64,000 nucleotides of DNA, from assembly GCF_900111405.1 (NCBI RefSeq), contig NZ_FOHJ01000001.1:62001-126000 (forward strand), in the 5' to 3' direction. The position numbers and the translations under genes are program-made. Origin of the DNA: Salinibacillus kushneri. Lineage in GTDB: Bacteria > Bacillota > Bacilli > Bacillales > Alkalibacillaceae. Below the pieces are notes generated by a model. That model searched no databases and was not told the DNA's origin. It worked only from the letters and a program-made list of their open reading frames with translations. Shown here piece after piece: positions 1-8,553 of this stretch (its first letter is position 1; the number at the start of each line of letters is the position of its first letter).

Positions 1-617
1 ACTCCTATACCATATTCACCTACTACAGGGGCAATCAGGCCAAAAACTCCAATAGGCGCCAGCTGAATGACAATTCCCGTTATTTTGTACATAACCTCCG
101 CAAATCCCTCAAAAAAGCGATAAACCGTTTGCGCTTTTTCACCAACCAAGGAAATTGCTATACCTATAAATAGAGCAAAAAAGATAATCTGAAGGGTCTC
201 TCCCTCAACTAGGGCCTGGAATGGGTTTTGAGGAATAATATTTAATAGTGTCTCAATTACATTCTGTTCTTCAGCAACCGGCTCTTCTCCAATAGATTCT
301 GTAGGTATATCAACTCCCGATCCGGGCTGAAAAGCGAAACCAATGCCTAATCCTATAGTGATAGCAATGGCCGAGGTGACAAGGTAGTATAAAATCGTCT
401 TTCCACCCATACGTCCCAGTTTCTTAATATTTCCTGTACCTGCTACACCAACTACTAGTGTAGACAAAATCAAAGGAACAATAATGAATTGAATCATTCG
501 CAGGAATAGATCTCCTAGAGGTTGAACAACCTCAATACTTGGGCCAACGATTGCGCCTAAAACAATCGCAATGACAAACGCTACTAAAATTTGTGTTAAC
601 AAACCCGGTCTTTTCAT
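1..617 (-). CDS. Dicarboxylate/glutamate:cation symporter, 3'-truncated by window edge
   Basis: Na+ or H+-coupled dicarboxylate/glutamate symporter of the DAACS family (DctA/GltT/GltP type), a cytoplasmic membrane protein. Reading from the ATG at 617 gives about 205 residues: a short basic start (MKRPGLLTQI), a first membrane segment, the conserved FIIVPLILSTLVVGVAG stretch, then GRMGGKTILYYLVTSAIAI and the family-typical FFALFIGIAISLVGEKA. The family is usually about 400-430 residues, so roughly the C-terminal half lies outside the window. A GGAGAGGAG ribosome binding site stands just upstream. No partner gene is adjacent. The family assignment is firm; glutamate versus C4-dicarboxylate substrate cannot be decided from this half. 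Confidence 0.9.
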   Translation of the reverse strand, partial: MKRPGLLTQILVAFVIAIVLGAIVGPSIEVVQPLGDLFLRMIQFIIVPLILSTLVVGVAGTGNIKKLGRMGGKTILYYLVTSAIAITIGLGIGFAFQPGSGVDIPTESIGEEPVAEEQNVIETLLNIIPQNPFQALVEGETLQIIFFALFIGIAISLVGEKAQTVYRFFEGFAEVMYKITGIVIQLAPIGVFGLIAPVVGEYGIG

Positions 618-1083
618 AAAAAACAAACTCCTCTCCAATTTAATGGTATGAAAACACCTCCAAAACCTGATGTCAGAGAAGCTTTCAATGGTTACAAATT
701 AATGGATATCCTATACTTAACCATACTTAGGAAAAGTTATCTTCGTCAAGCTTATTGTTAAAACATCAGACATTTATCACCACCATTTCCATCCCTGGCA
801 TATTCTTGTTTCGATTGCTCTTGCCCCTTTCTAAAAAATATTTTGAACATACGTAAATTATTCGGGAAGGGGTTGTCCGTTCCTTTTGTCATTATCCTAT
901 ATAGTAACGTCTTTTAAAAGTTTCGATAAATCCTGTACATTTTTTACTGTACGTTTTAATCGAATTCTGTTTCCTGCCTCACGTTCCTCACCCTGCCCGA
1001 TGTAAATATGCACCAAAACTCATGCTGGGTGCTGGAGCAAACGTTGCTATTCCGCAATTTTTAATCACAGAAACTCCTGAACC
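618..1083. other. Intergenic region upstream of the symporter
   Basis: About 465 bases without a convincing gene. It must contain the leader and promoter of the minus-strand symporter. A 25-codon plus-strand ORF (1022-1099) lacks a ribosome binding site and runs into the terminator of the opposite gene, so I do not call it. Confidence 0.5.
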
Positions 1084-1121
1084 AAAAAAATCTGCCTAAA
1101 TGCATATTGCATTTAGACAGA
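1084..1121 (-). terminator. Rho-independent terminator after the A-type Fe-S protein gene
   Basis: A 14-bp stem (1091-1104 with 1108-1121, one G:U pair) and a 3-base loop, followed on the minus strand by seven T residues (1084-1090). It sits directly downstream of the gene ending at 1139. Confidence 0.8.
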
Positions 1122-1138
1122 CTTTTCAATAGCATGTA

Positions 1139-1495
1139 TTAGCATTTTTCAGGTGATCCGGCTTTTGTTTTCGTTTTAAATGAAGAACCACATCCGCATG
1201 ATACGATGGCATTTGGATTATCAATGGTAAATCCTCCACCCATCATATTCTGTTTAAAGTCAATGGTTGTTCCTTCAATAATGGGAATATCCTCTTTGCG
1301 AATCGCAACCGCAATTCCATTTATATCCATTTTTTCATCTTCATCGGTAATATCATAATCGAAGCCCAGCGCATAGGATAACCCACTACAGCCTCCACCT
1401 TTTACACCAAAGCGTAGATTTACTTTTTCCTGATCTTCTTGCTTCATCATTTCATGAATCTGTAATTTTGCATTTTCCGTGATGGTTAAAGTCAT
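1139..1495 (-). CDS. yutM: A-type iron-sulfur carrier protein (HesB/IscA/ErpA family, YutM-like)
   Basis: A-type Fe-S carrier of 118 residues that accepts clusters and hands them to apo-enzymes in the cytoplasm. The three family cysteines are present: one in GGGCSGLSY (about residue 36) and the C-terminal CGCGSSF pair (about residues 101-103). Length is typical. It lies downstream of dapF and yuzD on the same strand, as in B. subtilis (yutM-dapF-yuzD), and the plus-strand NifU-like gene at 2990 lies nearby. A good terminator follows. Because the Suf operon of this window contains no sufA, this protein may be the main A-type carrier; that is inference. Confidence 0.93.
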   Translation of the reverse strand: MTLTITENAKLQIHEMMKQEDQEKVNLRFGVKGGGCSGLSYALGFDYDITDEDEKMDINGIAVAIRKEDIPIIEGTTIDFKQNMMGGGFTIDNPNAIVSCGCGSSFKTKTKAGSPEKC

Positions 1496-1590
1496 TCACT
1501 AAAACCTCCTTTTCTTGTCAGTATATTAACATGTTTACTTCTTTACTTCAATTTTTTGGTTTTCTCTATCATAAAATAAATATAAGAAGA

Positions 1591-2451
1591 TTAGTGTTGA
1601 GACCAGTAATATTCTCCATTAGCTATCGTTTCAGCTGGTCCTCTCATCCATACGTGTCCATCACTAGCCCACTTAATCCATAAGTCTCCCCCTGTCAAAT
1701 GAACACAAATTTCTTCATCTTTACGACTGTACCCATTAAGAATAGACGCCACGACTGAAGCACAGGCTCCTGAACCACAGGCTTGAGTGACACCAGATCC
1801 TCTTTCCCACACGCGAAAGTTAATTTCATTTGGATTGATCACTTCAATAAACTCGCAATTAACTCCCTCGGGGAATCGATTATCGGTTGATATGATCGAT
1901 CCTAATTCATATAGTGGGCTTTTTTGAATGTCATCAACAAAAAAGACAGCATGGGGATTTCCCATAGATACAGCGGTAAGGCTTAGACTTTCTGCACCTA
2001 ATTCAAAGGGCTCTGATATAACCTTCTCCTGTTCAGCTCCAATCATCGGAATGTTACTTCTATTAAGTACTGGAATCCCCATATCAACGGTAATCGAGTT
2101 TACTTCCCCATCACTTAACTCTACATAGGCCTCAACAATTCCTGCTTTTGTTTCAATGGTAAAATGAGTTGTATGAACGAATTGTTTCTCGTAAACATAC
2201 TTAGCTACACATCTTAGACCATTTCCACAGGTTTTTCCTTCTGATCCATCTTTATTAAAAATTCGCATACCTATTTCAGCATTTTCTGATGGAGTAATTA
2301 GAATCAGCCCATCTGATCCAACGCCTGTATGAATATCGGATACATCCCTTGCAATCATAGGTATATCCTTTTCACTCAATGTTTCCTGAAACATATCAAT
2401 ATAAATGTAATTATTCCCTAGTCCATGCATTTTGGTGAATTCTATCTTCAC
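1591..2451 (-). CDS. dapF: Diaminopimelate epimerase
   Basis: PLP-independent epimerase that converts LL- to meso-diaminopimelate for lysine and peptidoglycan synthesis. The two catalytic cysteines sit in the standard contexts CGNGLRC (about residue 75) and GSGACAS in the C-terminal half, giving the two-fold pseudo-symmetric fold. The longest ORF begins with GTG at 2460, but the GGAG of the ribosome binding site overlaps that codon. GTG at 2451 is 8 bases downstream and gives the family-typical start VKIEFTKMHGLGN, so I chose it (286 residues). The gene starts 45 bases after yuzD and is probably co-transcribed with it and with the Fe-S carrier gene downstream. Confidence 0.95.
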   Translation of the reverse strand: MKIEFTKMHGLGNNYIYIDMFQETLSEKDIPMIARDVSDIHTGVGSDGLILITPSENAEIGMRIFNKDGSEGKTCGNGLRCVAKYVYEKQFVHTTHFTIETKAGIVEAYVELSDGEVNSITVDMGIPVLNRSNIPMIGAEQEKVISEPFELGAESLSLTAVSMGNPHAVFFVDDIQKSPLYELGSIISTDNRFPEGVNCEFIEVINPNEINFRVWERGSGVTQACGSGACASVVASILNGYSRKDEEICVHLTGGDLWIKWASDGHVWMRGPAETIANGEYYWSQH

Positions 2452-2495
2452 AACACCCACTCCATCCTTACGTTAAACTAAAAGTTATTCTTATA

Positions 2496-2822
2496 TTACA
2501 TTTCTGGTTGCAGTCCTTTTTCTTCCAGTATAGAATAAATGGTTTTTAAACGGGGATTCCCTTCTCCAGCAATTTCATCATCGACTATTACTAATGGATA
2601 AAAGAATTCCTCTTCTACCACACGCCCTGCCAGCTCTTGTATTTTTTTATTTTCCGGAGGTGAAAATATATCGACATAAGAATACTTAATATTAGCGTTA
2701 CCAAATTTACGAGAAATCGCAGCCTGAAGCCACTCATACGTATCCTTTGATCCTGGTGCATTTACACAGCTCGCGCAAATCTGATCGGCACCATATACCG
2801 TAACTTTAATTGGCTCTTCCAT
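2496..2822 (-). CDS. yuzD: YuzD-family protein (DUF1462, thioredoxin-like fold)
   Basis: Small cytoplasmic protein of about 108 residues with a thioredoxin-like fold and unknown function. The N-terminal strand VTVYGADQICASC carries a CxxC pair and is followed by the family signature NAPGSKDTYEWL. The upstream ATG at 2846 has no ribosome binding site, whereas ATG 2822 has GGGAGGGG seven bases upstream (2830-2837), so the shorter start is preferred. In B. subtilis yuzD also lies next to yutI (NifU-like), as here, where the two are divergent with about 170 bases between them. The CxxC and the neighbours suggest a link to Fe-S or redox work, but this is inference. Confidence 0.85.
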   Translation of the reverse strand: MEEPIKVTVYGADQICASCVNAPGSKDTYEWLQAAISRKFGNANIKYSYVDIFSPPENKKIQELAGRVVEEEFFYPLVIVDDEIAGEGNPRLKTIYSILEEKGLQPEM

Positions 2823-2989
2823 GAATGGTCCCCTCCCATAATCCATGCTATTTTTATTTTACAAAATACGCAAGAAAAGTTAAAATGATAATAATTCTCA
2901 AGTAAATAAATATTCTTCATCACATGAATAGATTTTTTTAGGTAAACGTTTTATAATAAAGATAAGAGTACGAAAGGAGAAGATGGTTG

Positions 2990-3211
2990 ATGTTTGAAGA
3001 AGTAAATGAAGTAATTGGCAAACTCCGTCCATTCTTACTTCGCGACGGCGGGGATGTGGAACTTGTCGATGTGGAAGATGGAATTGTACGTCTACGTTTA
3101 ATGGGAGCATGTGGTAGCTGCCCAAGTTCAACCATTACCTTAAAAGCTGGTATTGAACGTGCCTTAACAGCAGAAGTACCAGGAATTCGTGAAGTTGAAC
3201 AAGTATTCTAA
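2990..3211 (+). CDS. yutI: NifU-like Fe-S scaffold protein (C-terminal NifU domain)
   Basis: Stand-alone NifU C-terminal domain of 73 residues that can hold a labile Fe-S cluster through a CxxC motif, seen as [17 protein letters not shown]. The start [20 protein letters not shown] is typical. A TTG at 2987 and an ATG at 2990 are both possible: AAGGAG at 2974-2979 is 7 bases from the TTG and 10 from the ATG. I prefer the ATG. The gene is divergent from yuzD and monocistronic, ending in a strong terminator. It probably complements the SufU scaffold encoded at 22 kb and the A-type carrier at 1.1 kb. Confidence 0.93.
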   Translation: MFEEVNEVIGKLRPFLLRDGGDVELVDVEDGIVRLRLMGACGSCPSSTITLKAGIERALTAEVPGIREVEQVF

Positions 3212-3239
3212 AGCGTAAACATCATAAACATAAACTAAA

Positions 3240-3274
3240 GCTGGTGCTAATAATTGCACCAGCCTATTTTTTTT
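3240..3274 (+). terminator. Terminator after the NifU-like gene
   Basis: Perfect 8-bp stem (3240-3247 with 3256-3263) followed by CTA and eight T residues (3267-3274). It overlaps the stop codon of thrB on the other strand. Confidence 0.88.
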
Positions 3275-4169
3275 CAACCATAACTCCTTGATCTTCAACC
3301 TTTAATATTCTCCATTCAAAATCAGGATAGACTCGATTCCATTCTTGTTCCCTATTTGCAGGCAACCCTCTCTCGCAGATACTCATCATCGTTGGACCTG
3401 CACCACTTAGAAAAGTTCCATAAGCCCCTTCATTTTTCATATATTCCGTCATTTCATGGTAATGAGGAATAAATTTTTTCCGGTAGTTTTGATGAAATAA
3501 GTCCTTTTCCATCACTTTTCCCAGTAATGCATAATCCTCCTGAAAAATGGCAGCTGTACAAACATTACCAATAGCACTTCCTTGAATCCCCTGCATAAAC
3601 GGAAGTTCTTCCGGTAGTATTTCGCGGGCCATCTTCGTTCTTAATTCAAACGAAGGAATCATCGCAACAAAATCAACTTTCTCCATCCCTGTTTTTCCTA
3701 TATAGTACAGATTTTCTTCATTATAGTAGGCGACAACACATCCACCTGCAATAGAAGGAGTAACGTTGTCCGGATGCCCTTCCAATTCAGAAGCGATGAG
3801 CATTTTATCCTTTAGCGATAAATCCAGATTCAGGATCTGATTAGCCAATTCAATACCAGCAACCGTAATAGCTCCACTGCTCCCCAGTCCCCGGGCAATC
3901 GGAATCTCACTGTCCACTTCCACTCGGTAAGGGGGCAATTGATCATAGCCGAACTTTTGTGCCGCAAATCGGGCACATTCATATAATAAATTGTCCTTTC
4001 CGGTTGGCAAGTGCTGATCTGAGCTATTTTTTTGCACGAACAACCATTCATCACTTTCTTCACAATGGACGGTTAAATAAAGATTTAACGCAACACCAAT
4101 GGAATCAAAACCTGGCCCTATATTTGACGTACTTCCGGGTACTCTGATTTCAAATTGTTTTTTATTCAT
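3264..4169 (-). CDS. thrB: Homoserine kinase
   Basis: GHMP-superfamily kinase of 301 residues that phosphorylates homoserine with ATP, the step before threonine synthase. The glycine-rich ATP-binding loop [11 protein letters not shown] is at residues 90-100, the N-terminal [15 protein letters not shown] motif at 11-25, and the C-terminal LSGAGPT motif is present. Its ATG overlaps the thrC stop in an ATGA junction, so translation is probably coupled. In B. subtilis the operon is hom-thrC-thrB; here no hom precedes thrC, and the homoserine supply must come from elsewhere (an ACT-less homoserine dehydrogenase is encoded at 50.7 kb). Confidence 0.95.
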   Translation of the reverse strand: MNKKQFEIRVPGSTSNIGPGFDSIGVALNLYLTVHCEESDEWLFVQKNSSDQHLPTGKDNLLYECARFAAQKFGYDQLPPYRVEVDSEIPIARGLGSSGAITVAGIELANQILNLDLSLKDKMLIASELEGHPDNVTPSIAGGCVVAYYNEENLYYIGKTGMEKVDFVAMIPSFELRTKMAREILPEELPFMQGIQGSAIGNVCTAAIFQEDYALLGKVMEKDLFHQNYRKKFIPHYHEMTEYMKNEGAYGTFLSGAGPTMMSICERGLPANREQEWNRVYPDFEWRILKVEDQGVMVEKK

Positions 4170-5230
4170 GATGTCACACGCTTTCTGATATTTTCGTAAA
4201 TAACATCGGGGTCATTCGGCAATACGTTAGGCTCAAATTGATTGGTTTCAACTGCTGTATCAGGATCCTTTAAGCCATTTCCTGTTAACACACATGTTAT
4301 CGTAGACCCTGGTTCAATACGTCCTTTGTTATAAGCCTTAAATAAACCAGCTATTGAAGCACAGGAAGCAGGTTCCGCAAATATCCCTTCATTTTTGGCT
4401 AACCAATGGTAAGCCTCTACAATTTCATCATCTGAAACCTCATCAATCCTACCGCCTGATTCCTGATAGGCATTGACTGCCATATTCCAGCTTGCTGGGT
4501 TACCAATTCGAATAGCTGTAGCAATGGTCTCTGGGTTTTCAATTACCTGATTACGTACGATAGCTGCTGCACCGCTGGACTCAAACCCCATCATTTGAGG
4601 CAGAGCATAGTCATATTTTTCATTGAATTCCTTAAATCCTTTCCAATAAGCTGATATATTGCCTGCATTACCAACTGGTATACATAAATAGTCTGGTGCT
4701 TTGCCCAATTGTTCACACACTTCAAAAGCAGCTGTCTTTTGACCTTCGATTCGGTAAGGATTAATCGAGTTTACCAGGGTAATAGGTTCCATTTCACTCA
4801 CTTTTCGGACAATGTTCAGGGCCTCATCAAAGTTACCTTCAATGGAAACAATCTCAGCGCCATGCATTACCGCCTGAGCCAGCTTTCCTTGAGCAATTTT
4901 CCCGTTCGGAATGACAATGATACATTTTAAGCCTACCCTGGCTGCATAGGCTGCCGCCGAAGCCGAAGTATTTCCAGTTGATGCGCAAATCACTGCCCTT
5001 GATCCTTCTTCCAATGCTTTAGCAATGGCCAGCACCATTCCACGATCTTTGAATGAGCCAGTTGGATTTAATCCTTCTATTTTTGTATAAACTTTTGCAT
5101 TCAGCTGTTTTGACAAACGATTAAGCTTTACTAAAGGTGTGTTTCCTTCATGAAGTGTATAGACTGGTGTATCTGTTCCAATAGGTAATAATGCTTTATA
5201 TTCCTGTAGTAGACCTTTCCATATAGCCAT
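4166..5230 (-). CDS. thrC: Threonine synthase
   Basis: PLP-dependent beta/gamma-replacement enzyme of 354 residues that makes threonine from O-phosphohomoserine. The PLP lysine is K61 in [11 protein letters not shown], the phosphate-binding loop is [12 protein letters not shown], and the CAxxASxA-like [10 protein letters not shown] segment lies near the C terminus. Length fits the short Bacillus-type enzyme. A GGGGGG ribosome binding site and a good sigma-A promoter (5294-5322) lie upstream, so thrC is the first gene of a two-gene operon. No T-box or other leader hairpin is obvious in the short 5' leader. Confidence 0.96.
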   Translation of the reverse strand: MAIWKGLLQEYKALLPIGTDTPVYTLHEGNTPLVKLNRLSKQLNAKVYTKIEGLNPTGSFKDRGMVLAIAKALEEGSRAVICASTGNTSASAAAYAARVGLKCIIVIPNGKIAQGKLAQAVMHGAEIVSIEGNFDEALNIVRKVSEMEPITLVNSINPYRIEGQKTAAFEVCEQLGKAPDYLCIPVGNAGNISAYWKGFKEFNEKYDYALPQMMGFESSGAAAIVRNQVIENPETIATAIRIGNPASWNMAVNAYQESGGRIDEVSDDEIVEAYHWLAKNEGIFAEPASCASIAGLFKAYNKGRIEPGSTITCVLTGNGLKDPDTAVETNQFEPNVLPNDPDVIYENIRKRVTS

Positions 5231-5293
5231 TTTTATTCCCCCCTAATCCTGATGCATACATTTCAAAAATACATTTGTATATATATGATAGAC

Positions 5294-5322
5294 ATTATAA
5301 CGTGAATGGAACAATGTATCAA
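5294..5322 (-). promoter_or_regulatory. Sigma-A promoter of thrC-thrB
   Basis: On the minus strand, -35 TTGATA (5322-5317), a 17-base spacer and -10 TATAAT (5299-5294), about 64 bases upstream of the thrC start. Both boxes are at or near consensus. Confidence 0.75.
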
Positions 5323-5416
5323 TAAGAAAAGTGTGAATTTTTTAAATATCAGCGTTTTCATTATCCAGGAAAACTTAAAGTAAGAAATGAAAGAGGAAAT
5401 GATATATAAGAAGCAT

Positions 5417-5562
5417 TGTTAATTAAGGCGTTTTTCGCATCGTTTGTTCCTTTGTCCTGTCGCAGGTGAAAAACAATACGCTTTGCACGATTGAGCGGTA
5501 AGTCTTCTCCGCATACGCCTGTGGCTGGAGAGGAAATCAACATCTTTGTTTAACAGACCAAA
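5417..5562 (-). repeat. Degenerate dispersed element, copy A (MITE-like)
   Basis: Read on the minus strand, the block begins TCTGTTAAAC, continues with TGTTGATTTCCTCTCCA and ends in AAAACGCCTTAATTAAC. The same 5' block and a similar 3' end recur at 30319-30437, and a weaker copy is at 55915-56080. No transposase is encoded. The 60-residue ORF on the minus strand inside it has no ribosome binding site and is not called. The surrounding 5231-5694 interval holds nothing else that I can identify besides the thrC promoter and an imperfect stem at 5646-5670. Confidence 0.5.
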
Positions 5563-5694
5563 CTTTTAAAAACAACAATCTTAATAATGAGGAAAAAACA
5601 GAAGAGAATGTGCCTTTAAAACATTTTAGGAATGAAGGAGGGTAAGAGCTGCTTATTTTATAAGCAAGCTCCTTTTCCTAATAAAAGATTCCCC

Positions 5695-6657
5695 TTACAG
5701 AATAGGGGTTATCGGTTTGTTCCCTTTCAATACCTGGTTGATATTATGTAAACATAACGTAATCATCTTTGACCGTGTTTCATACGTAGCCGATCCAATA
5801 TGAGGTAAAGCCGTTACATTTTCTAATTGTAACAGGGGATGATGTTCATCAATCGGTTCATTCTGAAAAACATCCAGGCCTGCCGCTTGAATGTCTTTCT
5901 TTTTTAAGGCATTATATAAGTCTTCTTCATTAACAACACCACCTCTGGAAGTATTAATAAAGATGGCCGATGATTTCATTTTCTTAAATTCTTCCGCCTG
6001 AAACATATTTTCAGTGTCCTCTGTTAAAGGCGTCATACAAACAACAAAATCGGATGTTGTAATAAGCTCATCAAAGGATGAGTATAGCGCTCCTATTTCC
6101 TGCTCTACTTTCTCTTTACGACTACGGTTATGATATAAAATCTTCATGTCAAAACCACGTGCCCGTCTTGCAATTGCTTCACCTATTCGGCCCATTCCTA
6201 CGATTCCTATTGTCTTATGATGAATATCTGCACCTGCAAGTAGAAACGGGGCCCAGTTTGTCCACTTTCCATCTTTAATAAATTGTTCTGCCTCCACTAT
6301 TCTTCTTGCCGTCGCCATAAGAAGAGCAAACGTTAAGTCTGCTGTTGTTTCACTTAATACATCTGGTGTATTCGTCACAACAATCCCTTTTTCTTTGGCA
6401 TATTCAACATCGATATTGTCATAGCCCACTGCTAAATTCGCAATCACTTTCAGATTTTTTGCCTGATCAAGGGCTTCACGATCCACTCGTTCTGTTAAAG
6501 TAGTAAATAAGGCATCTGCTTTTTGGACATGCTTAAGAAAAACGTCACGATCCACAACCTGAGTCTCTTCATGCCACATTTCTACGTTCCAATCGTTTTG
6601 ATAAGGCTCAAAAAACTCATTAGGTATTTTTCTGGATACATATATTGTTGGCTTCAT
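5695..6657 (-). CDS. D-isomer-specific 2-hydroxyacid dehydrogenase (glyoxylate/hydroxypyruvate reductase type)
   Basis: NAD(P)-dependent 2-hydroxyacid dehydrogenase of about 320 residues. The Rossmann motif is GIVGMGRIGEAIARRARG, and the catalytic Arg, Glu and His occur in NTSRGGVV, GLDVFQNEP and LPHIGSATYETR in the normal order. The sequence resembles the YvcT/GyaR group that reduces glyoxylate, hydroxypyruvate or 2-ketogluconate. Three ATGs lie in tandem at the 5' end; GGGAGG is 8 bases from the third (6657), which I take as the start. The gene is single between the thr operon and yutH and is not part of the B. subtilis order here. The exact substrate is unknown. Confidence 0.92.
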   Translation of the reverse strand: MKPTIYVSRKIPNEFFEPYQNDWNVEMWHEETQVVDRDVFLKHVQKADALFTTLTERVDREALDQAKNLKVIANLAVGYDNIDVEYAKEKGIVVTNTPDVLSETTADLTFALLMATARRIVEAEQFIKDGKWTNWAPFLLAGADIHHKTIGIVGMGRIGEAIARRARGFDMKILYHNRSRKEKVEQEIGALYSSFDELITTSDFVVCMTPLTEDTENMFQAEEFKKMKSSAIFINTSRGGVVNEEDLYNALKKKDIQAAGLDVFQNEPIDEHHPLLQLENVTALPHIGSATYETRSKMITLCLHNINQVLKGNKPITPIL

Positions 6658-6690
6658 CATCATAACCTCCCTATCCTAATCCTAGCACAT

Positions 6691-7698
6691 TCATCGGTTA
6701 TTAAAAATCCAATCCATGACCTCCAAATCCATTCCTAAGCTTCTTTCCATTTCCTGAGCAGCAAACTGAAGTCCTTCCTCATAGTGATATTGATTGGCTA
6801 ATCGCTTTTGGAATTCCTCATAATCGTCTTGTGTAATTTTTTCTTTTGTTAAAACTTTCTCTGTATAATCAATAAAATGAATGGGAAACGCTAATCTGGA
6901 AAATAATAGCCTCCACCCAAAAACACTAATGGGGCGCTTATTCTGATAAACATCTAACATATTAGAAATAATGGGAAAACCCTTGGCCCCTTTTTCCATT
7001 ATGTAGTAACGCATCATCTCTGATAAATCACGGGATGGATGGTCATGAATGATGCGATTAGGAAAGATTACCTCTTGATGAGGAAAAGGAGAAATCCTTT
7101 CAAAGGTAAAAACAGGCTGATCATATTGATTATAAAGATTCTCCTGTTCACTTTCCTGGAGAAACTGTATAGCATTTTCTCCCATTCCTATAAAGTAAAA
7201 ACAACTTTCCAGCCATAAACGTTCCCAATCCGTAATATAGGGCTTTTCTATAATCATGTTCCGAATCCATTCCAGCTGATCGATAATTTGTTCCCAATTC
7301 GTTTTCCATTGACCATACCGGTTTAAATTAATTGGTGAATACGGAAAGCCATGACCTGCCTGATGAAAGGATGTTAAAAAGGAAATGAATTGTTGGGGAT
7401 CTTCACTGGATGATGGAACTGATTGAACATGACAGGTATAAATCGATGATTCTTCATTAATAGGTACAATAAATTTTCCTTCATTGGAATACAAAGGCTT
7501 TGCTACATGGGTAAAGCCGGATTGATTTAAATAATCTGCAATGACATATTGCTCTGTTATAAAATCTTCATCTATATAATCAGCGGGTATTACAATGGCA
7601 TATCCATCAGAACCTTTATAAGCTGGAAAACCTAACAACTTGGTTTCATACTGTCCGTAAAATAAAAATTTTTCCTTTAAAAGCTCCCTCATATTCAT
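6691..7698 (-). CDS. yutH: YutH-like putative kinase-fold spore coat protein
   Basis: Cytoplasmic protein of 335 residues matching YutH, a distant member of the CotS/aminoglycoside-phosphotransferase fold found in spore formers; B. subtilis yutH lies next to hom-thrC-thrB, as here. The N-terminal third (MRELLKEKFLFYGQYE, then AIVIPADYID) fits a kinase N-lobe. The C-terminal part contains FPNRIIHDHPSRDLSEMMRY, where the HxxPSRD run resembles a degenerate catalytic loop and metal-binding segment. Whether it has kinase activity is not known. No signal peptide is visible. It is probably transcribed from the divergent region shared with yutG. Confidence 0.82.
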   Translation of the reverse strand: MNMRELLKEKFLFYGQYETKLLGFPAYKGSDGYAIVIPADYIDEDFITEQYVIADYLNQSGFTHVAKPLYSNEGKFIVPINEESSIYTCHVQSVPSSSEDPQQFISFLTSFHQAGHGFPYSPINLNRYGQWKTNWEQIIDQLEWIRNMIIEKPYITDWERLWLESCFYFIGMGENAIQFLQESEQENLYNQYDQPVFTFERISPFPHQEVIFPNRIIHDHPSRDLSEMMRYYIMEKGAKGFPIISNMLDVYQNKRPISVFGWRLLFSRLAFPIHFIDYTEKVLTKEKITQDDYEEFQKRLANQYHYEEGLQFAAQEMERSLGMDLEVMDWIFNNR

Positions 7699-7812
7699 TC
7701 TCCTTTATAAATAACAAATATTTCATGGCTAAAAGTGAACAAATTTTTGTTCTATCTGACTATACTAACTATATGCGATGAAATTTTTATCAATGTGTAA
7801 GGTGGGTAAAAA

Positions 7813-8322
7813 ATGAACAAAAAACAGATGAAACCTTTAGAGAAGAAAGCAAGAACCTGGTTGGAAGAAAGAGGAGTGACAATACAGGACATCAGTGAAT
7901 TGGTCCATTACCTGCAGTCACCTTATCATCAGGAATTAACGAGAGAAGAATGTGAACACCATATTGATCACGTGTTAACCAAGCGGGAAATCCAAAATGC
8001 CATCGTAACAGGGATACAATTAGATAAATTAGCAGAGGAAAATAAACTTGAGCAACCCTTACAGGATATTATCGAACGGGATGAAGGTCTATATGGAGTA
8101 GATGAAATAATTGCATTCTCCATTATAAATGTGTATGGCTCAATCGGATTCACTAATTATGGTTATATAGACAAACAAAAGCCCGGAATCCTAAAAAAGC
8201 TTAATGACAAATCCTCTGGAGAATGTCACACCTTCTTAGACGATATTGTAGGTGCCATTGCAGCTGCAGCGTCCAGTCGCCTCGCCCACACCTACGAGGA
8301 TGAAGTAAATCTGGATGATTAA
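7813..8322 (+). CDS. yutG: Phosphatidylglycerophosphatase A-family protein (YutG)
   Basis: Protein of 169 residues matching the PgpA/YutG family, thought to dephosphorylate phosphatidylglycerophosphate in phospholipid synthesis. The C-terminal half has the characteristic DEIIAFSIINVYGSIGFTNYG and FLDDIVGAIAAAASSRLAH segments. Unlike E. coli PgpA, the Gram-positive form has a hydrophilic N-terminal extension (about 90 residues here) and weak membrane character. The start ATG has GGTGGG upstream. Gene order yutH-yutG-yutF is as in B. subtilis. The protein ends about 180 bases before the shared bidirectional terminator. Confidence 0.85.
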   Translation: MNKKQMKPLEKKARTWLEERGVTIQDISELVHYLQSPYHQELTREECEHHIDHVLTKREIQNAIVTGIQLDKLAEENKLEQPLQDIIERDEGLYGVDEIIAFSIINVYGSIGFTNYGYIDKQKPGILKKLNDKSSGECHTFLDDIVGAIAAAASSRLAHTYEDEVNLDD

Positions 8323-8500
8323 AAAGAGTGGAAACGCTCGTTTTGCGTCGTACGGACTAAACGACAACCTGGAAGATAAAGGCAACACGACAAACAGAGT
8401 CCAGTCAATCTTTATCTGTCATATAGAGGAAAAGGAAGTCTCACTTTGTGACCGGACACTGAAGGTCCATTGGGCCACTTCTGATGTTTTTTTATACCAT
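8323..8500 (+). other. Untranslated segment after yutG, possible intergenic repeat
   Basis: About 180 bases between yutG and the terminator with short inverted repeats, for example AGATAAAG (near 8372) facing CTTTATCT (near 8411). An overlapping ORF of 82 codons (8315-8563) runs through the terminator stem, has no ribosome binding site and looks composed of repeat-like DNA, so it is not called a gene. Confidence 0.35.
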
Positions 8501-8542
8501 AAAAAAGAAGGTCAGTACCCACTATTGGGGATACTGACCTTC
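8501..8542 (-). terminator. Bidirectional terminator between yutG and yutF
   Basis: Stem of GAAGGTCAGTA (8507-8517) with TACTGACCTTC (8532-8542) enclosing CCC/GGG. The minus strand has six T residues after it (8506-8501), which suits yutF; the plus side has only a weak T-rich tail. Confidence 0.82.
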
Positions 8543-8553
8543 AACTCTTTTAG

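Noticed and set aside
1022-1099. 25-codon plus-strand ORF (MLGAGANVAIPQ...)
   Set aside because: No ribosome binding site, no recognised homolog, and it ends inside the terminator of the minus-strand gene; probably chance.
5361-5543. 60-codon minus-strand ORF in the thrC-upstream gap
   Set aside because: Lies inside the degenerate repeat copy A, without a ribosome binding site.
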